Shown piece by piece: positions 17,704 to 28,785 of a stretch of 64,000 nt of DNA (positions are counted from its first letter, which is position 1; every line of letters starts with the position of its first letter). Source of the stretch: Nocardioides luteus (lineage in GTDB: Bacteria; Actinomycetota; Actinomycetes; Propionibacteriales; Nocardioidaceae); NCBI RefSeq assembly GCF_015752315.1, contig NZ_JADOVJ010000001.1, positions 4,580,501 through 4,644,500 on the forward strand. Direction: 5' to 3'. A program made the translations under genes and the position numbers. Below the pieces are notes generated by a model. That model did no database searches. It saw only the letters and a list, made by a program, of their open reading frames with translations, and was not told the DNA's origin.

Positions 17704-20700
17704 TCAGCCGGCGAGGTGGGACCAGGCCGGGGCCAGCTCGGCCCACGGACCCACGGCCGCGACCTCGCCGTCGACCATGACGACCACACGGTCGGCCTGG
17801 GCGAGAGCGGCTCGCTTGGAGGTGGCTCCGATGACCGTCGTGTGCCGGTCGCGGAGCGCCCGCCAGAGCTCGATCTCGGTGGCCGCGTCGAGCGCGCTGG
17901 AGACGTCGTCGGCCAGGAGCAGCTCGGTGTCGGCGGCCAGCGCCCGCGCCAGGGCGAGACGCTGGACCTGACCCCCGGAGAGGCGTACGCCACGGTGACC
18001 GACGATCGCGTCCGCACCGCCCGCCTCCTTGACGTCGAGCTCGAGCCGCGCGTCGGCGACCGGGCTGTCGAAGGGTCGGTCGTGACCCAGACGGATGTTG
18101 TCGGAGAAGGTGCCGGAGAGCACCCGCGGCACCTGGGCGACGTAGGCGACCTGACCGGGCCGCAGGAAGGCCTGCGGGTCCTCGACCAGCTCGTCGTTCC
18201 ACCGGATCGTGCCGGTGTGCTCGATCAGGCCGGCCAACGACGCCAGCAGGGACGACTTGCCCGAGCCGACCTGCCCGACGAGCAGGACCAGCTCGCCGCG
18301 CTCGATGGTGAGCGAGACGTCCGAGACGCCGATCGTGCCGTCGTCGTGGACCGCCGACAGGGCCGAGAGCTCCAATGAGTGGAGCGGCACCTGATCGACC
18401 GGACCCGGATCCGGCGCGTCGCCGGAGACCAGGTCGACACCCGGCGGCAGGTCCATCAGGTCCCGGCCACCGGCGAACCGGCTGGTCTCCTTCTGCCACG
18501 CGCGGGTGCCCGGAGCCTCGGTGACGACCATGCCGGCCACGCGGCCGAACCAGTCGAAGCCCGAGACCGCGTTGGCCACCAGCAGCGCGGTGGCCAGACC
18601 CCAGCCGCCGCCGAAGTAGATGCCCCACGCAGCCACGACACCGCACTGCACCATCAGCGCGGGCACCCCGTCGAGGAACGCCTGCACCCGGTGCTCCTTC
18701 ACCGCCGCCTCCACGCGACCCGAGTCCACGTGCTGCAGGTGGGCGTGGACCTGCGGGGTGGCCGCGGCCAGCTTCACGGTGCGTACGGACTCCAGCGCGG
18801 AGACCACGGCGCGCCCGAACCGGGCACGAGCGGCGGAGGAGGCCGCGGCCGAACGACCGGCGATCGGCCGACCGACCGCGGAGGCCAGCGCCGAGGCGAC
18901 CATGACGACCAGGAGCACGGCGCCCGCGAGCGCGGTGCCGGCGAGCAGGGCCGTGATCGTCGCGATCACCAGACCGTTGACGAAGTCGACCCAGCGGTCG
19001 GCGTAGCGGGCGTAGCGGTCCGCGTCCATCGACCGCGCCACGACCTCACCCGGCGGCGTACGCGTCAGGCGGTGCTGGCGGGTCTGGCCGTAGAGCACGG
19101 CCATCCGGGCCCGCAGCATGACCTCGATCCACCAGCGCGGGTAGCGGTAGAAGGCGTCGGCGAGCATCAGCGGGGCGGCCAGCAGGCTGACCACCAGCAG
19201 CACCGACAGCACGGTCGGGCTGCCGCCGTCCTGCAGCGACTCGACGATCCGACCCCACAGGAGCCCGGTGAAGGCACCCTGCGCACCGGTCATCGAGGCG
19301 AACAGGAAGAGCAGCGCACCCGCGACTCCCCACTCGGGGCGCAGGAACAGGACGTGCAGCATCCCGCGGGCGAGCGACGGCCCGGTGCCGACCTCCGGGA
19401 GCTCCGGTGGAGCACCCGAGCGCCGCTTGCCGCCGACCCCGGAACTGCCCTCGGCGACGTGGTCGAGGGTGGAGTGGTCGACGGGCTTGGCCTCCGGCGA
19501 GGGCGAGTCGTGGTGATCGGTGCGGCTGGCCTCGAGCAGGTCACGGAACGGCCCCGGCGCGGTCGCCAGCGAGGCCCGCAGACCGTGCTGGATCACCCGG
19601 CCGTGGTCGAGCACGGCCACGTGCGGAGCCCGCTCGATCGTGGACAGCCGGTGGGCGATCAGGATGCCCGTGCGCCCGGTGAGCAGCCGATCGGCGGCAG
19701 CGACCACCCGGCGCTCGGTGAGCGGGTCCATCCGCGCGGTCGCCTCGTCGAGCACGACCACGCGTACGTCGCGCACCAGCAGCCGGGCGAAGGCGACCAG
19801 CTGCTCCTCCCCCGCCGACAGCGAGGTGCCGCCGGGACCGAGCAGGGTGTCGAGGCCCTCGGGCAGACCCGCGACCCACTCCGAGAGCCCGAGCCGGGCC
19901 ACCGCCCGCTCGATGTCCTCGCGCGGACGCGAGTCGTCGAAGAGCGCGATGTTCTCCGCGAGCGTGCCGGCCAGGATCTCCGTACGCTGCGTCACCACGC
20001 CCACGGAGGCGCGCAGCTGCTGCAGGTCGAGGTCGCGCACGTCCACGCCACCCAGGAACACCGAGCCGCGCGGCGGCTCGACGGCCCGGGAGAGCAGCGA
20101 GGCGAGCGTCGACTTGCCCGAGCCGGTGCGGCCGACCAGCGCGATGGTGTCGCCGGCGGGCACGGTGAGCGAGATGCCCTGGAGGGCGAAGGTGCCCTCG
20201 GCGTAGGAGAAGCTCAGGTCGCGCAGCTCGACCTCGAGCGCTCCTCCGCCGGGTACCGGCTCGCCGCCCTCGGGCTCCGGCTCGGCGGCCATCATCTGGC
20301 GCAGCCGGATGACCGCGCCCAGGCCGGCCTGGATGTCGGGCAGGTGGTTGGCGAGCATCGCGATCTGACCGACGAACGTGCTCGTGACCAGGAACAGCGT
20401 GACCAGCGCGCTGATCCCGAGCCGATCCGTCGCGGCGAGCGCCACCCCGGCCAGGCCGATACCGGCCAGCAGGGAGTGGAGCAGCACGCCGGCGCGGCGC
20501 CCGACCTTCGCCTCGACCGTGACCACGGTCCGGAACTTCTCGTGGACCGTCGCCGAGAGTCGCGCCACCCGGGCGACCACGTGGTCCTGGCCCAGGCTCG
20601 TACGCAGGTCGTCACGCCCCGCGATGCCCTCCTCGAGCACGGCGGCGTGGTCGGTCCAGGAGGCCTCCTCGATGACCTTGAGCCGGGAGATCTGGCCCAG

Positions 20701-21270
20701 CAGGCCGCGGATGACGAACCAGGTCACCGCGGCGAGGAGCGGGAACAGGATCGCTGACGGCCACCAGGTGAAGCTGGCCACGATCCACATCGGCAGCGCC
20801 GCGAAGACCGAGCGGAAGAGCATCCACAGCTGCCAGCGCAGCAGGTTGCCGACCTCGTGGGAGTCGTCGTCGACCCGGTCGAGGATCTCCCCGACGGCCT
20901 GCTCGCTCAGCTCGGAGAGCGGCTGTCGCATGGCGGCCTGGAGCACGTCCTCGCGCAGCTTGCCCTCGACCCGGTCGGAGACGCCGACCCAGGCGATCTT
21001 CGCCGTCGAGTCGACCAGCGAGGCACCGATCACGCACAGCGCCAGCCACCCGACCAGGCTGGCGGTCGGGTTCTCGGCCAGCCGGCCGGCCACGACAGTG
21101 CCGATCGACTGGGCCACCATGGCAACCGCCAGAGCGAGCAGCGCAGCGACCGTCACCGGCCCCTTCAGGCGTCGCCAGTCGACCTGCCGGCTCGGGTCGG
21201 CAGGTTCGGCGGAGACTCCCAGAGCCTTGCCTGAGGTGGGCGCGGGCGGAGTCGAGAGGGTCGCAGTCAT
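17704..21270 (-). CDS. Fused tandem ABC exporter (TMD-NBD-TMD-NBD)
   Basis: A 1188-residue polypeptide holding two complete ABC exporter halves, which in bacteria are usually separate. NBD1 has GRTGSGKST (about 378), signature LSAGE (about 484), Walker B VVVLDEAT (about 507) and H-loop IAHRLS (about 540). NBD2 has GQVGSGKSS (about 1003), signature LSGGQ (about 1098), Walker B LLLADDVS with Asp in place of the catalytic Glu (about 1120), and no switch His (GATSKRA, about 1148). So the ATP site built by NBD1 Walker motifs plus the NBD2 signature is canonical, and the opposite one is degenerate. The ATG at 21270 is chosen over the TTG one codon earlier. The 5' leader carries a hairpin at 21313. 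The substrate is unknown. Confidence 0.9.
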   Translation of the reverse strand: MTATLSTPPAPTSGKALGVSAEPADPSRQVDWRRLKGPVTVAALLALAVAMVAQSIGTVVAGRLAENPTASLVGWLALCVIGASLVDSTAKIAWVGVSDRVEGKLREDVLQAAMRQPLSELSEQAVGEILDRVDDDSHEVGNLLRWQLWMLFRSVFAALPMWIVASFTWWPSAILFPLLAAVTWFVIRGLLGQISRLKVIEEASWTDHAAVLEEGIAGRDDLRTSLGQDHVVARVARLSATVHEKFRTVVTVEAKVGRRAGVLLHSLLAGIGLAGVALAATDRLGISALVTLFLVTSTFVGQIAMLANHLPDIQAGLGAVIRLRQMMAAEPEPEGGEPVPGGGALEVELRDLSFSYAEGTFALQGISLTVPAGDTIALVGRTGSGKSTLASLLSRAVEPPRGSVFLGGVDVRDLDLQQLRASVGVVTQRTEILAGTLAENIALFDDSRPREDIERAVARLGLSEWVAGLPEGLDTLLGPGGTSLSAGEEQLVAFARLLVRDVRVVVLDEATARMDPLTERRVVAAADRLLTGRTGILIAHRLSTIERAPHVAVLDHGRVIQHGLRASLATAPGPFRDLLEASRTDHHDSPSPEAKPVDHSTLDHVAEGSSGVGGKRRSGAPPELPEVGTGPSLARGMLHVLFLRPEWGVAGALLFLFASMTGAQGAFTGLLWGRIVESLQDGGSPTVLSVLLVVSLLAAPLMLADAFYRYPRWWIEVMLRARMAVLYGQTRQHRLTRTPPGEVVARSMDADRYARYADRWVDFVNGLVIATITALLAGTALAGAVLLVVMVASALASAVGRPIAGRSAAASSAARARFGRAVVSALESVRTVKLAAATPQVHAHLQHVDSGRVEAAVKEHRVQAFLDGVPALMVQCGVVAAWGIYFGGGWGLATALLVANAVSGFDWFGRVAGMVVTEAPGTRAWQKETSRFAGGRDLMDLPPGVDLVSGDAPDPGPVDQVPLHSLELSALSAVHDDGTIGVSDVSLTIERGELVLLVGQVGSGKSSLLASLAGLIEHTGTIRWNDELVEDPQAFLRPGQVAYVAQVPRVLSGTFSDNIRLGHDRPFDSPVADARLELDVKEAGGADAIVGHRGVRLSGGQVQRLALARALAADTELLLADDVSSALDAATEIELWRALRDRHTTVIGATSKRAALAQADRVVVMVDGEVAAVGPWAELAPAWSHLAG

Positions 21271-21312
21271 CAATAGATCACGGTAGGCGCGAGCACCGAC
21301 ACTTACCTAAAG

Positions 21313-21339
21313 GTTTTCCGCCTCTCGTCGGCGGAAAAC
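21313..21339 (-). promoter_or_regulatory. Hairpin in the leader of the fused ABC gene
   Basis: GTTTTCCGCC (21313-21322) and GGCGGAAAAC (21330-21339) form a perfect 10-bp stem with a 7-nt loop, about 43 nt upstream of the ABC start. On the minus strand it is followed by CTTTAGGTAAG, which could act as a weak attenuator; TTAGGTAAG is also an iron-box half-site. Role uncertain. Confidence 0.4.
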
Positions 21340-21422
21340 GCCATGCTGACCTGGACTTATAGGAATCAGAAGAAAGATCTGGAGAGCAAGGTCACCTCTG
21401 TCGGGAAGGTGTCCCGACAACG

Positions 21423-21461
21423 CACGACGGCCCGGCACGGAGTCCGTGCCGGGCCGTCGTG
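21423..21461. terminator. Terminator downstream of icd
   Basis: A 16-bp perfect stem (21423-21438 and 21446-21461) with a 7-nt loop lies 9 nt beyond the icd stop codon on the minus strand. The stem is almost wholly G/C. Confidence 0.8.
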
Positions 21462-21469
21462 GATTGGAT

Positions 21470-23662
<2,193 letters not shown>

Positions 23663-23738
23663 GGGTGTGGCTACTCCTGACAAGTTGCGATCTGCGGTGC
23701 TGCGGACTTAGGTCGGGGACCCGGACATGAGAAAGTGC

Positions 23739-23750
23739 CTTGACGTCAAG
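23739..23750. promoter_or_regulatory. CTTGACGTCAAG palindrome
   Basis: A perfect 12-bp palindrome, centred on TGACGTCA, about 80 bp upstream of icd and 180 bp upstream of the aquaporin gene on the other strand. It contains TTGACG on both strands, so it could be a divergent -35 or an operator. No matching -10 was assigned. Confidence 0.35.
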
Positions 23751-23929
23751 ATACCTGATGCTCGATGCGACACCGCCCCGCCCTACCTAAGCACCACGAA
23801 GTGCCGTCACAAAAGAGTTACTGTGTGTCAACACCTCCTTGTTGTTCAGGTGACTGCTGGTGCCTGAGTGCTTCTCGGGTGTCGATGGGTCTGACCGACG
23901 TCAACAGACATTGAAGGGTTTAAGGGGAC

Positions 23930-25042
23930 ATGACTGAGGAATCACTGTCGGCCGCTGAGCCGACCTTCATCCAGAAGATGGCAGCCGAGGTCATCGGCAC
24001 CTTCATCCTCGTGTTCATCGGCTGCGGTTCTGTCATCGCGGTCGTGGCCGGCGCCGGCCACGCCGAGCAGCCGACCTGGGGTCTCGAGGTCGTCGCAGTC
24101 GGACTGGCCTTCGGTATCGCCGTGGTGATGGGGGCCTACACCTTCGGCCGCATCTCCGGCGGCCACTTCAACCCGGCGGTCACCCTCGGCGTTGCGACGG
24201 CCGGCCGGATCAGCTGGAAGGACGCCGGCGCCTACATCGGTGCCCAGTTCGTCGGTGCGGTCATCGGCGCGATCGCGCTGTTCCTGATTGCGCTCTCCAC
24301 GGGCTACAACTCCTGGAACGACGGTGGCCTCGGCGCCAACGGCTTCGGCGACGGAGCCGGCACCGGCATCGTCGGCGCGATCCTGGTCGAGCTGATCCTC
24401 ACTTTCATCTTCGTCTTCGTCATTCTCGGCGTCACCGACGTCCGGGCCGGCACCAACGCCGCCGCCGCGCCGCTCGCCATCGGTCTGGCGCTGGCCGCGA
24501 TCCACTTCGTCGGCATCCCGCTGACCGGCACCTCGGTCAACCCCGCCCGCTCGTTCGGCCCGGCCCTCTTCTCAGGCACCGACGCACTCGCCAACCTGCC
24601 GGTCTTCCTGATCGTCCCGGCCCTCGGCGGCGCGCTCGCCGGTCTCGTCTACCCGCTGCTCTTCGACAAGGACGGCTCCGAGATCGCGGGTGCCGGCCTC
24701 GCCTTCGGTGGCGACAACCTGCGCCCGGCCGTCCCGTCCTGGGACTCCCAGGCTGCCGCCCCGGCTGCGCCCGCGGCTGCGGCTCCGGCGGCTCCCGCAC
24801 CGGCCGCTGCTCCGGCTCCGGCTGCACCCGCCGCTCCCGCGGCACCCGCCGCGCCGGCCACTCCAGCCGCACCTCCGGCTCCGGAGAACAGCGACCGCAC
24901 CATCGTCTCCGGCGGTGCCGGTGGCGGCCAGCAGGCCTGGCAGCAGCCGACCCAGACCGCCGAGGGCGAGCTGCCGGTCTACGAGCAGGACGGCTGGCGC
25001 TGGGACTACGCGAAGCAGGAGTGGGTCCCGATCGAGCAGTGA
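23930..25042 (+). CDS. Aquaporin with long Ala/Pro-rich C-terminal tail
   Basis: A 370-residue MIP-family channel. The channel core (residues 1 to about 255) has six helices and both NPA boxes, HFNPAVT (about 80) and SVNPARSFGPALF (about 203). The Arg after the second NPA and the compact size suggest an AqpZ-like water channel rather than a glycerol facilitator. The remaining 110 residues are unusual: an Ala/Pro-rich stretch, a Gly/Gln linker, then a Trp/acid-rich end (GWRWDYAKQEWVPI). AAGGGG precedes the ATG. A strong terminator follows. Confidence 0.9.
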   Translation: MTEESLSAAEPTFIQKMAAEVIGTFILVFIGCGSVIAVVAGAGHAEQPTWGLEVVAVGLAFGIAVVMGAYTFGRISGGHFNPAVTLGVATAGRISWKDAGAYIGAQFVGAVIGAIALFLIALSTGYNSWNDGGLGANGFGDGAGTGIVGAILVELILTFIFVFVILGVTDVRAGTNAAAAPLAIGLALAAIHFVGIPLTGTSVNPARSFGPALFSGTDALANLPVFLIVPALGGALAGLVYPLLFDKDGSEIAGAGLAFGGDNLRPAVPSWDSQAAAPAAPAAAAPAAPAPAAAPAPAAPAAPAAPAAPATPAAPPAPENSDRTIVSGGAGGGQQAWQQPTQTAEGELPVYEQDGWRWDYAKQEWVPIEQ

Positions 25043-25051
25043 CCCGCACAT

Positions 25052-25089
25052 AGCAAGAAGGCCGTCCCGCTCGGGACGGCCTTCTTGCT
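25052..25089. terminator. Bidirectional terminator after the aquaporin gene
   Basis: A perfect 17-bp inverted repeat (25052-25068 and 25073-25089, 4-nt loop) lies between the convergent aquaporin and DUF3017 genes. The outer AGCAAGAAG/CTTCTTGCT pairs give T-rich ends on both strands. Confidence 0.88.
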
Positions 25090-25100
25090 GTTCCTGGGTC

Positions 25101-25457
25101 CTACTCGCCCGGGACGGTCACGGCGAGGATCCACAACGCGCCCGCGGTCAGCGCCAGCAGCACCACGTCGAACCAGCGGTTGCGCACCGCCAGCATCCCG
25201 GCGTCCTTGCTGCGCAGCACCGCACGCCCCAGCGACGCGGCGCCCAGCCCGGCGGCGAGGACGATGATCCCCACCCGCCAGTGGCCGAAGCCGACCAGCC
25301 CGAGACCGACGATCGCCGCCGTCAGCACGCCGAGGTAGACGAAGCCGCCGATGGTCGAGGGGAAGCTGCGTACGTCCTTGGGGTCCGTCTTCTCAGGCGC
25401 CACCGTCACCGGTGCGGGAGCCGCCGGTGTGGGGCTGAGCGGGGGATGGACGGACAC
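25101..25457 (-). CDS. DUF3017 membrane protein
   Basis: A 118-residue protein with a Pro-rich cytosolic N-terminus and three membrane helices (FVYLGVLTAAIVGLGLVGF, WRVGIIVLAAGLGAASLG, WFDVVLLALTAGALWILAV). It matches the DUF3017 family, which lies next to folD in many actinobacteria. It starts at a GTG 3 nt after the folD stop, so the two are translationally coupled. The function is unknown. Confidence 0.8.
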   Translation of the reverse strand: MSVHPPLSPTPAAPAPVTVAPEKTDPKDVRSFPSTIGGFVYLGVLTAAIVGLGLVGFGHWRVGIIVLAAGLGAASLGRAVLRSKDAGMLAVRNRWFDVVLLALTAGALWILAVTVPGE

Positions 25458-25460
25458 GTG

Positions 25461-26312
25461 TCAGAGCCTTTCGAGAGCCTTCTCGGCGCTGAGGACGATA
25501 TTGGAGAGCAACATGGCGCGTGTCATCGGACCCACCCCACCCGGGTTCGGAGACACCCAGCCAGCCACGTCCCACACGTCCTCGGCCAGGTCTCCTGCGA
25601 TCTTACCGTCGACCCGGGAGACACCGACGTCCAGCAGCGCCGCGCCCGGCTTGACCATGTCCTTGGTGATGATGCCCGGCACGCCCGCGGCGGCCACCAC
25701 GATGTCGGCGTTGCGGGTGTGGGCGGCCAGGTCGCGGGTGCCGGTGTGGCACAGCGTGACCGTGGCGTTCTCGGAACGCCGGGTCAGCAGCAGGCCCAGC
25801 GGACGCCCGACGGTCAGCCCGCGGCCGACCACGACCACCTCGGCGCCGTTGATCTCGACGCCGTGACGACGCAGCAGCTCGATGCAGCCCACCGGGGTGC
25901 ACGGCAGCGGGCCGTCCTCGCCCAGGACCAGCTTGCCGAGGTTGTGCGGGTGCAGCCCGTCGACGTCCTTCTCCGGGGCCACCCGGGACAGGAGCGCGAA
26001 CTCGTCGAGGCCGGTCGGCTGCTGGATGAGGAAGCCGGTGACAGCCGGGTCCGCGTTGAGCTCGTCGATGACCTTCTCGACCTCCGCCTGGGTCGCGGTG
26101 GCGGGCAGGTCGACGCGGGTCGAGGCGACACCGATCTCGGCGGCGTCCTTGTGCTTGGCGTTGACGTACCAGTGCGAGCCGGGGTCGTCGCCGACCAGAA
26201 CGGTGCCGATCCCAGGGGTGATCCCCTGGGCCTTCAGCTTCTCGACGCGCTCGGCGAGCTCGGCCTTGATCGCCTTCAGCGTCGCGGTGCCGTCCAGCTT
26301 CTGTGCTGTCAC
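25461..26312 (-). CDS. folD: Bifunctional methylenetetrahydrofolate dehydrogenase/cyclohydrolase
   Basis: A 283-residue cytosolic enzyme interconverting 5,10-methylene-THF and 10-formyl-THF, the one-carbon donor for purine synthesis. The catalytic Tyr/Lys segment is [13 protein letters not shown] (residues 49-61), followed by [18 protein letters not shown] and the nucleotide-binding [14 protein letters not shown]. The closing [15 protein letters not shown] is diagnostic. GTG start. It lies downstream of purH, whose products also use 10-formyl-THF, but a large hairpin separates them. Confidence 0.95.
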   Translation of the reverse strand: MTAQKLDGTATLKAIKAELAERVEKLKAQGITPGIGTVLVGDDPGSHWYVNAKHKDAAEIGVASTRVDLPATATQAEVEKVIDELNADPAVTGFLIQQPTGLDEFALLSRVAPEKDVDGLHPHNLGKLVLGEDGPLPCTPVGCIELLRRHGVEINGAEVVVVGRGLTVGRPLGLLLTRRSENATVTLCHTGTRDLAAHTRNADIVVAAAGVPGIITKDMVKPGAALLDVGVSRVDGKIAGDLAEDVWDVAGWVSPNPGGVGPMTRAMLLSNIVLSAEKALERL

Positions 26313-26366
26313 TTCTTCATCCTGTCACTCTGGGCTGTGGTTTCGGCGTAGTGGGCGGGCTGTGTC

Positions 26367-26454
26367 TGTTCGTCGAGGTATGCAGGGAAACCGTCACTTC
26401 CCACGCGGAGTTCCGCGCGGGAAGTGACGGATCGGCTGCATACCTCGACGAACA
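26367..26454. repeat. 88-nt nested hairpin between purH and folD
   Basis: Outer arms of 19 bp (26367-26385 and 26436-26454) are perfect complements. Inside, after a 5-nt internal bulge on each side, CCGTCACTTCCC (26391-26402) pairs with GGGAAGTGACGG (26419-26430), and CGCGGA pairs with TCCGCG at the tip. Such a long near-perfect structure is more than a simple terminator needs. It may end purH transcription, be a structured RNA, or be a small palindromic repeat element. Confidence 0.7.
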
Positions 26455-26464
26455 TACGGCGCGC

Positions 26465-28045
26465 TCAGTGCGCGAAGTGGCGCGTGCCGGTGAAGTACAT
26501 CGTCACCCCGGCCGCCTCGCACGCCTTGATGGTGAGCTCGTCGCGGATGGAGCCACCGGGCTGGACGATCGCCTTGACGCCGGCGTCGATCAGGATCTGC
26601 GGGCCGTCCTCGAAGGGGAAGAAGGCGTCGGAGGCGGCGACGGCGCCGCGGGCACGCTCGGTGCCCTCGGCGAGGGTGTTGGCCCGCTCGACGGCGAGGC
26701 GGCAGGAGTCGACGCGGTTGACCTGGCCCATGCCGATGCCGACGGCGGCACCGTCGCGGGCCAGCAGGATCGCGTTGGACTTGGCGGCGCGTACGGCCTT
26801 CCAGGCGAACGCCAGGTCGGCCAGGGTCGCCTCGTCGGCGGCCTCACCGGTGGCCAGGGTCCAGTTGGCGGGGTCGTCGCCCTCGGCCTGGAAGGTGTCG
26901 GTGTGCTGCATCAGCAGACCACCGCTGATCGGCCGGGTCTCGACGCCGGTGGTCGCGAGCGGCTCGGCCACGAGGATGCGGATGTTCTTCTTGCCCTGCA
27001 GGATCTCGACGGCGCCGTCCTCGTAACCGGGAGCGACGATCACCTCGGTGAAGACCTCGGCGACCTGCTCGGCCATCTGCTTCGAGACCGGTACGTTGGT
27101 GGCGATCACGCCGCCGAACGCGGAGACCGGGTCGCACTCGTGGGCGCGGCGGTGGGCCTCGGCGACATCCGCGCCGACCGCGACGCCGCACGGGTTGGCG
27201 TGCTTGATGATCGCGACGGTCGGCTGGTCACCCTGGTCGTAGGCCGCGCGGCGGGCGGCGTCGGTGTCGACGTAGTTGTTGTAGGACATCTCCTTGCCGT
27301 GCAGCTGCTCGGCGGCAGCCAGGCCACCCGGACCGAAGCCCGAGCGGTAGAGCGCGGCCGGCTGGTGCGGGTTCTCGCCGTAGCGCAGCACCGCCTGGCG
27401 GTCCCAGGTCGCGCCCGCCCATGCCGGGAATCCCGAGCCGTCGGAGGTGTCGGTGAGCACGTTGCCCATCCAGGAGGCGACGTGGACGTCGTACGTCGCG
27501 GTGTGCACGAACGCGGCCGCGGCCAGCGCCTTGCGCTGGTCGTAGGTGAACCCACCGGCGGCGAGGGCGGCGAGGGTGTCGGCGTACTGCTCCGGGGAGG
27601 TCACGATCGCGACGGACGGGTGGTTCTTGGCGGCGGCACGGACCATCGAGGGGCCGCCGATGTCGATCTGCTCGACGACCTCGTCCGGGCCGGCGCCAGA
27701 GGCGACGGTCTGCACGAACGGGTAGAGGTTGGAGACGACCAGGTCGAACGGCTCGACCTCGAGCTCCTTGAGCTGCTCGACGTGGGACTCGAGACGGCGG
27801 TCGGCGAGGATGCCGGCGTGCACGCGCGGGTGCAGCGTCTTCACGCGGCCGTCGAGGCACTCGGGGAAGCCGGTCAGGTCCTCGACCTTGGTCACCGGCA
27901 GGCCGAGCTTCTCGATCAGCGCGGCCGAGCCGCCGGTCGAGACGAGCTCCACGCCGGCGTCGTGAAGCCCGCGGACCAGGTCCTCGAGACCGGCCTTGTC
28001 GTAGACGGACACCAGGGCCCGCTTGATGGCGATCTTGTCCTGCAC
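26465..28045 (-). CDS. purH: AICAR transformylase/IMP cyclohydrolase
   Basis: A 526-residue bifunctional enzyme for the last two steps of IMP synthesis: formylation of AICAR by 10-formyl-THF, then ring closure. The N-terminal MGS-like cyclohydrolase domain has [19 protein letters not shown] and [15 protein letters not shown]. The C-terminal transformylase domain has [24 protein letters not shown] and [10 protein letters not shown]. The GTG at 28045 has GAGGAG 5 nt upstream and is chosen over a GTG two codons earlier that overlaps this site. The Shine-Dalgarno lies in an 8-bp inverted repeat (28053-28079), which could modulate initiation. It is in the order perM-like, purN, purH, as in mycobacteria. 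Confidence 0.95.
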   Translation of the reverse strand: MQDKIAIKRALVSVYDKAGLEDLVRGLHDAGVELVSTGGSAALIEKLGLPVTKVEDLTGFPECLDGRVKTLHPRVHAGILADRRLESHVEQLKELEVEPFDLVVSNLYPFVQTVASGAGPDEVVEQIDIGGPSMVRAAAKNHPSVAIVTSPEQYADTLAALAAGGFTYDQRKALAAAAFVHTATYDVHVASWMGNVLTDTSDGSGFPAWAGATWDRQAVLRYGENPHQPAALYRSGFGPGGLAAAEQLHGKEMSYNNYVDTDAARRAAYDQGDQPTVAIIKHANPCGVAVGADVAEAHRRAHECDPVSAFGGVIATNVPVSKQMAEQVAEVFTEVIVAPGYEDGAVEILQGKKNIRILVAEPLATTGVETRPISGGLLMQHTDTFQAEGDDPANWTLATGEAADEATLADLAFAWKAVRAAKSNAILLARDGAAVGIGMGQVNRVDSCRLAVERANTLAEGTERARGAVAASDAFFPFEDGPQILIDAGVKAIVQPGGSIRDELTIKACEAAGVTMYFTGTRHFAH

Positions 28046-28163
28046 AGCCACTCCTCATCGGTCGATGAATTCGATGAGGGGCACCCAGGCGGTCGATGCC
28101 GTCTCTTTACACTCCCCGGTGGTCCCCCACCTGCGCCAGTCGTGTGCTCGTCACTCTAACCGT

Positions 28164-28775
28164 TCAGGCGCGCCCGAATCGAACCCGCCGGCCGTCCACG
28201 GTGTAGCCCTCGCGGGCGATCCTCCCGACGGACTCGACGAGCATCGAGCGCTCGACGACCTTGATCCGCTCGTGCAGCGTCTCCTCGGTGTCGTCGTCCT
28301 CCACCGGCACCGTCACCTGGGCCATGATCATCCCGGTGTCGACCCCGGCGTCGACGATGAACAGCGTCGCCCCGGTCACCTTCACGCCGTAGTCCAGCGC
28401 GTCCCGCGCACCGTGCATCCCTGGGAAGGACGGCAGCAGCGCCGGGTGCGTGTTCAGCGTCTTCCCCCCGAACCGGTCGAGGAAGGCAGCGCCGACGAGC
28501 TTCATGAACCCTGCGGAGACAACGAGATCAGGCTCGTACGCAGCCACCGACTCGGCCAAGGCCGCGTCCCACTCCTCGCGCGACCCGAAGTCCTTGACCC
28601 GGTGCACGAACGTCGGGATCCCGGCGTCGGTCGCCCGGGTCAGCCCCTGGATCCCGTCGCGGTCGGCCCCGACCGCGACCACCTCGGCTCCGTACTCCGG
28701 GGACGCACAGGCGTCCAACAGAGCTTGGAGGTTGGTGCCCGAGCCGGAAACGAGGACGACGAGACGCAGCGACAT
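28164..28775 (-). CDS. purN: Phosphoribosylglycinamide formyltransferase
   Basis: A 203-residue enzyme transferring the formyl group of 10-formyl-THF to GAR in purine synthesis. Motifs are VLVSGSGTNLQALLD at the N-terminus, the catalytic Asn/His in LNTHPALLPSFPGMHG, and the Asp in HxVDAGVDTG form (IVDAGVDTGMIMAQ). Length is normal. It lies 10 nt after the DUF6350 gene and 112 bp before purH, so the three may form one unit. Confidence 0.95.
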   Translation of the reverse strand: MSLRLVVLVSGSGTNLQALLDACASPEYGAEVVAVGADRDGIQGLTRATDAGIPTFVHRVKDFGSREEWDAALAESVAAYEPDLVVSAGFMKLVGAAFLDRFGGKTLNTHPALLPSFPGMHGARDALDYGVKVTGATLFIVDAGVDTGMIMAQVTVPVEDDDTEETLHERIKVVERSMLVESVGRIAREGYTVDGRRVRFGRA

Positions 28776-28785
28776 GCTGCGAACT

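Noticed and set aside
18379..20757. A 792-codon open frame antisense to the fused ABC gene
   Set aside because: It mirrors the G/C third-position bias of the real gene, its protein is Arg/Gly/Asp-rich without any domain, and the opposite strand encodes clear ABC motifs.
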